The notes under the pieces: generated by a model
Database searches by the model: none
Told to the model about the DNA's origin: nothing
What the model saw: the letters and a program-made list of their open reading frames with translations, nothing else
Assembly: GCA_030039005.1 (NCBI GenBank)
Contig: JASHQT010000591.1
Location: forward strand, 1-31,510
Reading direction: 5' to 3'
From: Bryobacteraceae bacterium
Lineage (GTDB): Bacteria > Acidobacteriota > Terriglobia > Bryobacterales > Bryobacteraceae
Length of the DNA: 31,510 nt
Made by a program: the position numbers and the translations under genes
Shown here: positions 23,177-29,859 of the stretch, piece by piece
Layout of the letters: the number at the start of each line of letters is the position of its first letter
How positions within the stretch are numbered: position 1 is the first letter of the stretch

Positions 23177-25324
23177 CTAAAACTTCACCATGACACCGAA
23201 TCCCAACGAAGACGTGCTTTCGCGGAGATCCGGGAACCATACGCTTTTAATGCCGCCGCCGCAAGCTGCCTCCGCGGCAGCCAAATTCGCTGTCATGGAC
23301 GATGCTCCGCTCATGCACGTGTAGTACTGAGGAAATGCATTGTTGCCGCCCGGAGGCGTGATGCCGCCACGGCCCGAGAAGTACGGCACGTTCGAGTGGC
23401 GGTAACCAACTTCCGCCCACCAGGTGATGTACTCCTTCGGCATGTAATGGAAGGTGATAGTGCTGTCGTACATGACAGCCGGCTGCCCCGGAAGTTGCGT
23501 GAAGTAGGCGCTACCCACCGCAGCCCACGCTCCATCGATGGGAGGCAGCAGCGTAAGGTACCGTCCAGTGTTGTTCATCTGGCCACCGCCTACAGTGACT
23601 GCAAACAGATCTTTGTCCCACCAGAACCGCTGGTATCCCATCCAGCCCAGGAACGAACTCTTCTCCGCGCCGCCGTGACACTGGATTCCGCCGCCGTACT
23701 GACAGCCCAGATCACCAGTCAGCGAGAACGCCATTTTGTCGATTCCGCTGGTCTTTTCCGGCTTGTTGTAGTAACGGACTTCGATACTGTCATCGGTGTG
23801 GATGCGCTGCGTCTTGGGAAGGCCCAGATTATCCTCTCCGAAGCCATACTGGTTAGCAACCAGCTTGAACCATTCCGTCGGCATCCAGAGGAGCTGGCCT
23901 CCCAGCCCAAGGTGACCGTTGTACTTGGCATAGGACTGCCAGCCGTTGATGATCCAGGGCTCGATCTTCAGCTTGTTGGTGGGAAACCACTGGATTCGCA
24001 CGCCTTGGAAAAACCATGGCGTGTTGGACGACACATAAGAGGGCTGATAAGTCCAGTTATCGAAATTGTAGTAACTGAACAGGCCCACGTACGACACGAA
24101 AATACCCGCATCCACGTTGATCCCGTGCTGGACGTTAAAGTGATAGCCTCCGTACGCCTCCGACACGTACTTGTAAGCGTCCTGCAAGTCCCATTGGCCC
24201 ACACCACCCGTCTCACCCGGATAGGTGCCGGTTGCCGAGCTGGCGTCGTTACGAGGCGTAGTGACTGCGAACAGACCATCCATGAACATCACGCGGCCGC
24301 GGACGTTTTGCCAGTGGAAATCGCCGCCGATGCCGATGTCTTCTACCTGAAATTCGCCGTTGCGGAATTCTTCCGTGGAACCGCCCATGGTGTGATCGAT
24401 GGGCTGGTTGAAGTCGTTAATGAAGTTGGTGTCGAAACGAATTTCGGGAGTGAAGAAAGGCGTGTCCACCACGACATCCTTGTTGCGCGGCGTGCCATTC
24501 AACCAAGTGAAATCGGCGTAAGCGAAAGGCGTCTGCGTGTCCACCGGCGGCGTGGGCGGGGGCGCGGTATTCTGCGGAGAACCCGATGCGGGCGCCGAGG
24601 AAGATGTCGGCAGCGCCGATTGCTGGTCCGGGGACACCGCGGTCGCCACTGCCTTGGTTATATCGGGCGAACCTAATTTCCCGGGCGCGACCGGCAGCGT
24701 GTCGGAATCTTTCGTTGTAAGAGTCGCTAGCAGCGGACCATGTGTGACCGCGCTGTCATGCACCACCGCCGCTGTGTCCTGCTGCGGCGCGGGGGCGGAT
24801 GCACTGGCCGCCGGCGCGGATGCACTGGTCGCCGGCTGTGCGGGCCGCGCTCTCAGTTCCGCTTCGAGCTGGTCGATACGCGCCTCCAGGGCATCCAGCT
24901 TCTTGTCCTCAGCATTCTTATTCTCACCAGTCTTAGGCGCGCTCGTGCTAGCCGATTGGGTATCGTCGCTCTTGGCGATCTTCAGTTTCAAATTGGCACG
25001 CATCTCACGGCGCGCTTCCACCGTAACTCTCACTTTGTTCGAGATAAATCCGTACTTCGACGCGGTCACTTCGTACGACCCGGGAATCATGTTGTGCAGC
25101 CCATACTTGCCGCGGGAATCCGAACCCACGGTTTGCGTGACGTCGGTGCCCAGATTCCGGAAAACAACTTCCGCTCCGGCCACCGGCGCGCCAGACGCGT
25201 CGTGCACGCTACCCACGATGCTCGTGTTTACGTTCGACTCCTGCGCCGGCGCCTGTCGAGCACTGCCAAAACCAAGAAGCGCCGTCAGCAGCCCTACTGC
25301 TACATGCGCGGAATAAACTCTCAT
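23177..25324 (-). CDS. Outer-membrane beta-barrel porin with carboxypeptidase-regulatory-like and coiled-coil N-terminus
   Basis: A 715-residue protein from the ATG at 25324 (GAGAGGG just upstream). A signal peptide ends near QAPAQ. A carboxypeptidase-regulatory-like beta domain follows (about residues 30-115: TSIVGSVHDASGAPVAGAEV ... GSYEVTASKYGF). Next come a short coiled coil (KKLDALEARIDQLEAEL, about 143-160) and a long Ala/Ser/Pro/Thr-rich linker. The C-terminal half (about 275-715) is an aromatic-rich barrel of the BBP2/OmpL-like porin type (AYKYVSEAYGGYHFNVQHGI, VGLFSYYNFDNWTY, KIEPWIINGWQSYA) ending in GFGVMVKF, the terminal aromatic typical of barrels. It should form a channel in the outer membrane, with the coiled coil perhaps spanning the periplasm. 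Cargo is unknown. An HTH gene lies 253 bp upstream. Confidence 0.88.
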   Translation of the reverse strand: MRVYSAHVAVGLLTALLGFGSARQAPAQESNVNTSIVGSVHDASGAPVAGAEVVFRNLGTDVTQTVGSDSRGKYGLHNMIPGSYEVTASKYGFISNKVRVTVEARREMRANLKLKIAKSDDTQSASTSAPKTGENKNAEDKKLDALEARIDQLEAELRARPAQPATSASAPAASASAPAPQQDTAAVVHDSAVTHGPLLATLTTKDSDTLPVAPGKLGSPDITKAVATAVSPDQQSALPTSSSAPASGSPQNTAPPPTPPVDTQTPFAYADFTWLNGTPRNKDVVVDTPFFTPEIRFDTNFINDFNQPIDHTMGGSTEEFRNGEFQVEDIGIGGDFHWQNVRGRVMFMDGLFAVTTPRNDASSATGTYPGETGGVGQWDLQDAYKYVSEAYGGYHFNVQHGINVDAGIFVSYVGLFSYYNFDNWTYQPSYVSSNTPWFFQGVRIQWFPTNKLKIEPWIINGWQSYAKYNGHLGLGGQLLWMPTEWFKLVANQYGFGEDNLGLPKTQRIHTDDSIEVRYYNKPEKTSGIDKMAFSLTGDLGCQYGGGIQCHGGAEKSSFLGWMGYQRFWWDKDLFAVTVGGGQMNNTGRYLTLLPPIDGAWAAVGSAYFTQLPGQPAVMYDSTITFHYMPKEYITWWAEVGYRHSNVPYFSGRGGITPPGGNNAFPQYYTCMSGASSMTANLAAAEAACGGGIKSVWFPDLRESTSSLGFGVMVKF

Positions 25325-25520
25325 ATGCCCTCTCAAAATTCCTTGACCTCGTTTGTTGAAGTGAACTGACCGCTGCAGACCAAGGCTCTCGTCACGGCAC
25401 ACTACGCCTAGCCTGTGATGAAACACTGAAGCCGTACGCGGGATTCAGAATGAACTACAGTTGCTAAACCTGATTTGTTTTAAGCGCGATTTCCTTTGCA
25501 GTTCAGTATGGGGTCGGCAC

Positions 25521-25538
25521 CGTGAAAAATGCATAAAA
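25521..25538. repeat. Recurring AT-rich element, copy 1
   Basis: Plus strand reads CGTGAAAAATGCATAAAA. It is nearly identical to the copy at 26906-26923 (CGTGAAAAAGTCATAAAA) and partly to 26082-26100. On the minus strand it lies upstream of the porin gene, about 197 nt before its ATG. Function unknown; possibly regulatory. Confidence 0.45.
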
Positions 25539-25553
25539 GGCGATTGGCCGTTC

Positions 25554-25579
25554 GATAGGTTTTTCTAATCGAACCTATC
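25554..25579. repeat. Hairpin overlapping the HTH gene stop codon
   Basis: The arms GATAGGTT (25554-25561) and AACCTATC (25572-25579) are perfectly complementary over 8 bp around a 10-nt loop, in GC-rich surroundings. The right arm overlaps the HTH gene's stop codon (25580-25578, minus strand). No T-run follows on either strand, so this may be a transcript-end hairpin or an operator for the porin rather than an intrinsic terminator. Confidence 0.5.
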
Positions 25580-26096
25580 AGCGTTCTTCGAAAGATGCCC
25601 GGCTGGAGTTTGAGTTCTGAGCGTCCGCCGCAACAGGTACGCCGGAATCGCTGACCACCGGCCAAAGTACGATCTCGACCGTCTCGGGAATGGAGCCATT
25701 TTCCCGTGGAATGAATTGGATATATCCGGTTTCCACCGCCCGTCTTTTCCAGGTACTTAGTACTTGCCCCACTCGCTGACGCAGCAATCCGAACCTCGCG
25801 GCAATGGTGGCGCAGCTCCACCCAAAGGTGAAATAGAGCTGCACAATGCGTCTCTGTAGATCGGGCCGGTCGTGCCGTTCGAAGATGGGCACCTGGCTGG
25901 GGAAGCTAACCAGATTGTTATGAACTGCCGCGCGCAGCTGATCCAGTCGCAAGCATTGCAGCGTCGCCTGGTCGAGCTCCCCCAGGGCGCTCCGCCGCTC
26001 AGCCTGCCTTCGCCTGGCGGCAACTGTGTTCCGCGCTCGAATGGCTTCGGCCACCGGCATCAGCCGAGTTTGCGCCGAAACGCCTAAAAAAGGCAT
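25578..26096 (-). CDS. Helix-turn-helix protein, sigma-region-4-like
   Basis: A 172-residue protein. The central region (about residues 79-122) reads LQRRIVQLYFTFGWSCATIA then ARFGLLRQRVGQVLSTWKRR, a clear helix-turn-helix of the sigma-70-region-4/terminase type. It is preceded by a basic helical part (RARNTVAARRRQAERR). The tail (ETGYIQFIPRENG ... VEIVLWPVVSD) is conserved-looking in acidobacterial relatives as I remember them. It is probably a DNA-binding protein; it has no catalytic motif. It sits upstream of the porin gene on the same strand and may control it; that link rests only on position. The ATG at 26096 is chosen because the open frame upstream is antisense-like. A Met at codon 13 is an alternative start. 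Confidence 0.7.
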   Translation of the reverse strand: MPFLGVSAQTRLMPVAEAIRARNTVAARRRQAERRSALGELDQATLQCLRLDQLRAAVHNNLVSFPSQVPIFERHDRPDLQRRIVQLYFTFGWSCATIAARFGLLRQRVGQVLSTWKRRAVETGYIQFIPRENGSIPETVEIVLWPVVSDSGVPVAADAQNSNSSRASFEER

Positions 26097-26100
26097 AAAA
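26082..26100. repeat. Recurring AT-rich element, weaker copy 2
   Basis: Plus strand reads GCCTAAAAAAGGCATAAAA. It shares the CATAAAA end and the A-run with the copies at 25521-25538 and 26906-26923. It contains the start codon of the HTH gene (minus strand), so the resemblance may be partly fortuitous. Confidence 0.3.
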
Positions 26101-26140
26101 GAGCCCCCGGCGCGCGGATCATGCCTGCGCGCTGCGAGCC

Positions 26141-26860
26141 TTACAGCTCCAATTGCCCTCGGAAGTGCATCCGGTCCAGATGAAACACGTTCGATACCTG
26201 CAGGCGTCCGATCAGCGCCTTGAATTCGACCAGCGTGTCGCGCGTGCTGATTTCCGCCGAGAGCGGAAAGCGGTAAATCACCGCTGCGCCGTTTTCCAAT
26301 TGAAACACCTCGACGTCCACGGGCTTCACGTCGGGCTTGCCTTCGCGATGCAGGACGGCCAGCTCCTTGAACGGCTCGCCGAGCTTCACCGGATCGCTGT
26401 GTTTGTCCCGGCCCGGAACTCCGTAGACGGCGATGATGTATCCTTCGTTCGACAACGTTTGCGGAGCGTTTTGCTGCAGCTTGAACTCCGCCGCGCGCAC
26501 CGGAAGCGCGCTCTCCCAACGCACCAGCACCCGGAAGACCGGAAGAGGCGGGCCCGTTCTCGGAGCCCCGCCAAACGGATTTCCTAACACCTCGGGATGA
26601 AACCAGCGATCGTCGATGCCGTCGTATCCGATGCCGTGGGGTTGACCCATATTCCCGCCTTCGCGGCGCTCGGCCTCGGTTTGGCGCGGCGCAATCCCCG
26701 CAATCACGAGCTTCGCCCAGGGCGAAGAGTCCAGCACCTCATGCGCGTCTTCTTCGGTCCAGCTCGCGACGGGCTTGTCGGCCCACGACGGCTCCTGGGC
26801 CCAGAGCCAGGCCACGCTAAAGAGACACAGGAGGGAAATCAAGAAACGGCTGGATCGCAT
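26141..26860 (-). CDS. Exported protein of unknown function
   Basis: A 239-residue protein with a signal peptide (MRSSRFLISLLCLFSVAWLW AQ). The mature part begins EPSWADKPVASWTEEDAHEV and continues LDSSPWAKLV, then a hydrophilic segment rich in Gly and Pro. Two beta-rich stretches follow: PVFRVLVRWESALPVRAAEF and VDVEVFQLENGAAVIYRFPL. The W-T-E-E-D-A ... SPWAK opening resembles other secreted acidobacterial proteins of unknown role (it is not a GWxTD protein in the strict sense). No catalytic motif is visible. The start at 26860 is set by the signal peptide. The divergent neighbour begins 116 bp away, and a recurring AT-rich element lies in that gap. Confidence 0.72.
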   Translation of the reverse strand: MRSSRFLISLLCLFSVAWLWAQEPSWADKPVASWTEEDAHEVLDSSPWAKLVIAGIAPRQTEAERREGGNMGQPHGIGYDGIDDRWFHPEVLGNPFGGAPRTGPPLPVFRVLVRWESALPVRAAEFKLQQNAPQTLSNEGYIIAVYGVPGRDKHSDPVKLGEPFKELAVLHREGKPDVKPVDVEVFQLENGAAVIYRFPLSAEISTRDTLVEFKALIGRLQVSNVFHLDRMHFRGQLEL

Positions 26861-26905
26861 GTGGTGCCCTGCGGACCGCTGCAGAATCCAGTATTTCTCC
26901 GGGGG

Positions 26906-26923
26906 CGTGAAAAAGTCATAAAA
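26906..26923. repeat. Recurring AT-rich element, copy 3
   Basis: Plus strand reads CGTGAAAAAGTCATAAAA, matching copy 1 at 25521-25538 in 15 or 16 of 18 positions. It lies in the divergent gap, about 46 nt before the minus-strand ATG at 26860. Function unknown. Confidence 0.45.
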
Positions 26924-26976
26924 TTGTTCCAACGAGCGTCTACCTACGCAAGGTATAGCGCCACTCGGAGGAGTCG

Positions 26977-28248
26977 ATGAACATCGCCGCCGCCTTCTCA
27001 ATCTGTACCCTTTGTGGTCTCAGCGCGTTTTCCCAGGTTGCGTTTTCCCAGGTTGTGGTCTCGACGCCTCCCGAAGAGTTCACGTTCGGCGGACTTTCCA
27101 CGGGAAACCACAAGCCGGCCTCCACCGCCTACCCGCTGGGCATGCCGCACAGCAAACTGGCCTTGGAGGGATGGATGGTCTGTTCGGACGGGAAATCCCT
27201 TTCGATCGAGCTTTCTGACCAGCGCGTCATCCGTTTTCAACTGGACTCCAAGACCCAATATCTTCCCGAGCGCGGATCGCCGTCGCTGGCTTCTTTCCGC
27301 ATGGCGGATTTCGTGCGCATCGAGGGGAGGATTGACGACAAGGGGCTGGTGACGGCGCAGTCTGTCCGGTTCCTGCGGCGGCCGGCCACGGCCGAACAGT
27401 TAGAGGTCTCGCAAAGTCCCGAAGTCATGCAGGCGTGGCGCGAAAATGTGCTCGCGGGCCGCGACCTCGACGAAGCCGCCGACGATCGAAAGCTCTCTTT
27501 GGTCAGCAAACCCGAGCCCGTCGGCCTCGGCTCGCAAACGCTGATCTCGCGCGTGCGCCAATCGGTCGAGGACCAATTCGAAAACCTCCCCACTCTTCGC
27601 GCCAAGCAGATCACCAGCATGTTCCGGAGCACCTCCAAACCCTTGAAGTGGGTCCCTGACGGCGTCGTTACCAATGAAGTCGCCTATGAAGACGAGCGCG
27701 AAGCCTATAGCGGCCTGACCGTCAACGGCAAACAGCTTCCCGGTACGCCCGAAACCGTCAACGCCGATTTCATGCGTTCCATGGATAAGGCCTGGAGCAC
27801 CGGCGACTTCAAAACCATCTCGCATTGCGTGTTCGGCGAACTGGCCGATGCGGACTTCACTCCCGCCGGCACCACCCAGTCCAACGGCGAAACGCTCGCG
27901 GTGTTTGACTTTCGGGGTCACCGTTCCTCGGGATGCATCGGGGTCAACTTCCGCTCGGAAATCGCCTATCCGGCTTTCAAAGGATCCCTGCAGGTGCGGC
28001 CGCAAACCGGCGAGCTGCTGCACGTCGAACTGGAAGCGACGGAAATCCCCGCGGCCTTCCCGCTCGACCGCGCCGAGCGCTCGGTGGATTTCAGCGTCGT
28101 CCGCATCGGAGCCTCCAACTACCTGCTTCCCAAAACCGCCTACTGGTTCGGTTGCTTTCGCAACACCTACTCGTGCTTTCTTAACCGCGTCGACTTCCGC
28201 GATTACCGGCGTTTCGAAGTGGACTCCACCGTTCAATTCGACAAGTAA
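26977..28248 (+). CDS. Exported protein of unknown function with a DUF5666-like segment
   Basis: A 423-residue protein with a signal peptide (MNIAAAFSICTLCGLSAFSQ). A strong GGAGGAG (26967-26973) sets the ATG at 26977. Residues about 62-130 look like a small OB-type beta domain (GWMVCSDGKSLSIELSDQRV ... VRIEGRIDDKGLVTAQSVRF), similar to DUF5666. The large C-terminal part (about 190-423) reads like a lipoprotein-carrier or outer-surface beta sheet protein (TGELLHVELEATEIP, FSVVRIGASNYLLPKTAYWF) with a final RVDFRDYRRFEVDSTVQFDK. I cannot name a function. The segment just after the signal peptide contains a perfect 15-bp tandem duplication (27025-27054) that repeats AFSQV. No neighbour on the same strand is closer than 81 bp. 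Confidence 0.8.
   Translation: MNIAAAFSICTLCGLSAFSQVAFSQVVVSTPPEEFTFGGLSTGNHKPASTAYPLGMPHSKLALEGWMVCSDGKSLSIELSDQRVIRFQLDSKTQYLPERGSPSLASFRMADFVRIEGRIDDKGLVTAQSVRFLRRPATAEQLEVSQSPEVMQAWRENVLAGRDLDEAADDRKLSLVSKPEPVGLGSQTLISRVRQSVEDQFENLPTLRAKQITSMFRSTSKPLKWVPDGVVTNEVAYEDEREAYSGLTVNGKQLPGTPETVNADFMRSMDKAWSTGDFKTISHCVFGELADADFTPAGTTQSNGETLAVFDFRGHRSSGCIGVNFRSEIAYPAFKGSLQVRPQTGELLHVELEATEIPAAFPLDRAERSVDFSVVRIGASNYLLPKTAYWFGCFRNTYSCFLNRVDFRDYRRFEVDSTVQFDK
27025..27054 (+). repeat. Perfect 15-bp tandem duplication inside the signal-peptide end
   Basis: GCGTTTTCCCAGGTT occurs twice in tandem, in frame, encoding AFSQV-AFSQV around the expected signal peptidase site. This looks like a recent slippage or duplication. 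Confidence 0.9.
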
Positions 28249-28308
28249 CCCGTCGCCTCCCTGAGTTCAAATCTCCCAGGGCGTATCACTTAGCCCGCGT
28301 AAATTTCA

Positions 28309-28314
28309 TATAAT
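28309..28314 (+). promoter_or_regulatory. Consensus -10 hexamer before the ankyrin gene
   Basis: TATAAT lies 15 nt before the ATG at 28330, giving a 5' leader of only about 9 nt. The -35 candidate TCACTT (28286-28291) is weak. No Shine-Dalgarno sequence is visible. Confidence 0.45.
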
Positions 28315-28329
28315 GACCACGGGTCTTTC

Positions 28330-29859
28330 ATGCTGCATGCAAATGACTGCTGGGCGGCAGCAGCGGTAGTGTCTCTCGCCTTCTGCGGGATCGCGCGAGC
28401 CGCCGACGCCCCCGATTTGCGCTTGATCCACGCCGCCCGCAACCAGGACGCGAAAACCGTCCGCGCGCTGCTGGCTGACAAGGTCGATGTCAACGCCCGC
28501 TCCAGTGATGGCTCCACGGCCCTCCTGTGGTCCGCCCACTGGAACGATCTCGACACCGCGAATCTGCTCCTTACGGCCGGCGCCGACGCGAATCTTGCTA
28601 ACGATTTCCGCATGACGCCGCTCTGGCAGGCCTGTACCAACTCCGACGCTGCTTTCGTGCACGCGCTGCTCAAAGCCGGCGCCAAGCCGAACACGCCCAT
28701 CGCCACCGGCGAAACTCCGCTGATGACGTGCTCGAAAACCGGCAGCGCGGACGCCGTTCGCATGCTCATCGAATACGGCGCCGATGTCAACGCCAAAGAG
28801 CCGAAGGAAAATCAAACCGCGCTGATGTGGGCCGCCGCCGAGCGTCACCCCGACGTAGTAAAAGCTCTCATTGCCGCGCACGCCGATCTCAACGCCCACA
28901 CCAAGCAGGGCTTCCTGGCCATTCATTTCGCCGCGCGCGTGGGCGACCTGGAGTCCGTGCAGGCCTTCCTCGCCTCGGGCGTGGACGTCAACGTCGTCAC
29001 CCAAACTGACGGCGGAACGAATCGTGTGTCGAACTTCCTAGGCATTGCGAAAACCATTGGCAGCCTCGGCTATACGCCGCTTCTGGTGGCCGTCGTCCGC
29101 GGCCAGGTGGACCTTGCGCTCTGGCTGCTCGATCATGGCGCCGACCCTAATAACATGGCGGCCGGATTCACGCCTCTGCATTGGGCCTCCAGCCAGTGGG
29201 AAAGCTTCACCGCCAATCCGGTCTACGGCTTTGACGATGCCATGTCCGGCATCCCCGATCGCCAGGCCAAGCTGCGGCTGGTGAAAGCTCTCCTCGCTCA
29301 TGGCGCGAACGTCAACGCGCGCATGACCAAGCCCCAGCCCAATTTCGCCGGCGGTTATCTCGATGCCACCGGCGCCACGCCGTTCCTGCTCGCGGCCTCC
29401 GCCAACGACATTGAGATGATGCATATTCTTCTCGACGCCGGCGCTGATCCGAAAATCCTCACCGCCACCAACGCCTCCGCCATCATGGCCGCCGCGGGTT
29501 TGAACCATTCCATCGGTGAGGACACCGTCACCGAAGCGCAGGCCACCGAGACCGTGAATTTGCTCCTGAAACTCGGCGTCGATCCCAAAGGCGAAACCAC
29601 GTTCGGCGAAAACGCTCTCTACGGCCCCGCCTATCGCGGCTGGAACAAGCTGCTGGCCCAGTTGATTTCGCTCGGCGTCACCATCAACGTCGTCAGCAAG
29701 GCCGGCCTGACCCCGTATCTTGCCGCCAACGGCAATGGCGACCGGCTCGGCGGCGTCCTATATAACAAGGAAGGCGCGCAACTGCTGCTCGATCACGGCG
29801 CAGACCCCAAGCTGGGCCACCCCTGCGAAGCGCAGAATAAGTGCAGGGCCGAACAATGA
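28330..29859 (+). CDS. Exported ankyrin-repeat protein
   Basis: A 509-residue protein with a signal peptide (about residues 1-25: AAAAVVSLAFCGIARAA). About ten ankyrin repeats follow, visible from their ends: LLADKVDVNARSSDGSTALL, LLTAGADANLANDFRMTPLW, LLKAGAKPNTP, LIEYGADVNAKEP, LIAAHADLNAHTKQGFLAIH, LDHGADPNNMAAGFTPLHW, LLAHGANVNARM, LLDAGADPKILTATNASAIM, LLDHGADPKLGHP. Ankyrin repeats mediate protein binding; an exported one may scaffold partner proteins in the periplasm. The stop overlaps the start of a large cytochrome (ATGA), so the two are coupled and probably act together. Cys residues near the end (HPCEAQNKC) might pair. Length and repeat spacing look intact. Confidence 0.9.
   Translation: MLHANDCWAAAAVVSLAFCGIARAADAPDLRLIHAARNQDAKTVRALLADKVDVNARSSDGSTALLWSAHWNDLDTANLLLTAGADANLANDFRMTPLWQACTNSDAAFVHALLKAGAKPNTPIATGETPLMTCSKTGSADAVRMLIEYGADVNAKEPKENQTALMWAAAERHPDVVKALIAAHADLNAHTKQGFLAIHFAARVGDLESVQAFLASGVDVNVVTQTDGGTNRVSNFLGIAKTIGSLGYTPLLVAVVRGQVDLALWLLDHGADPNNMAAGFTPLHWASSQWESFTANPVYGFDDAMSGIPDRQAKLRLVKALLAHGANVNARMTKPQPNFAGGYLDATGATPFLLAASANDIEMMHILLDAGADPKILTATNASAIMAAAGLNHSIGEDTVTEAQATETVNLLLKLGVDPKGETTFGENALYGPAYRGWNKLLAQLISLGVTINVVSKAGLTPYLAANGNGDRLGGVLYNKEGAQLLLDHGADPKLGHPCEAQNKCRAEQ

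Noticed and set aside
23396..24676. Plus-strand open frame of 426 codons
   Set aside because: It is antisense to the porin barrel and reads as low-complexity Val/Arg sequence.
25521..26923. CRISPR or mobile-element origin for the AT-rich copies
   Set aside because: There are only three unevenly spaced copies, with no regular spacers, terminal repeats or transposase nearby.
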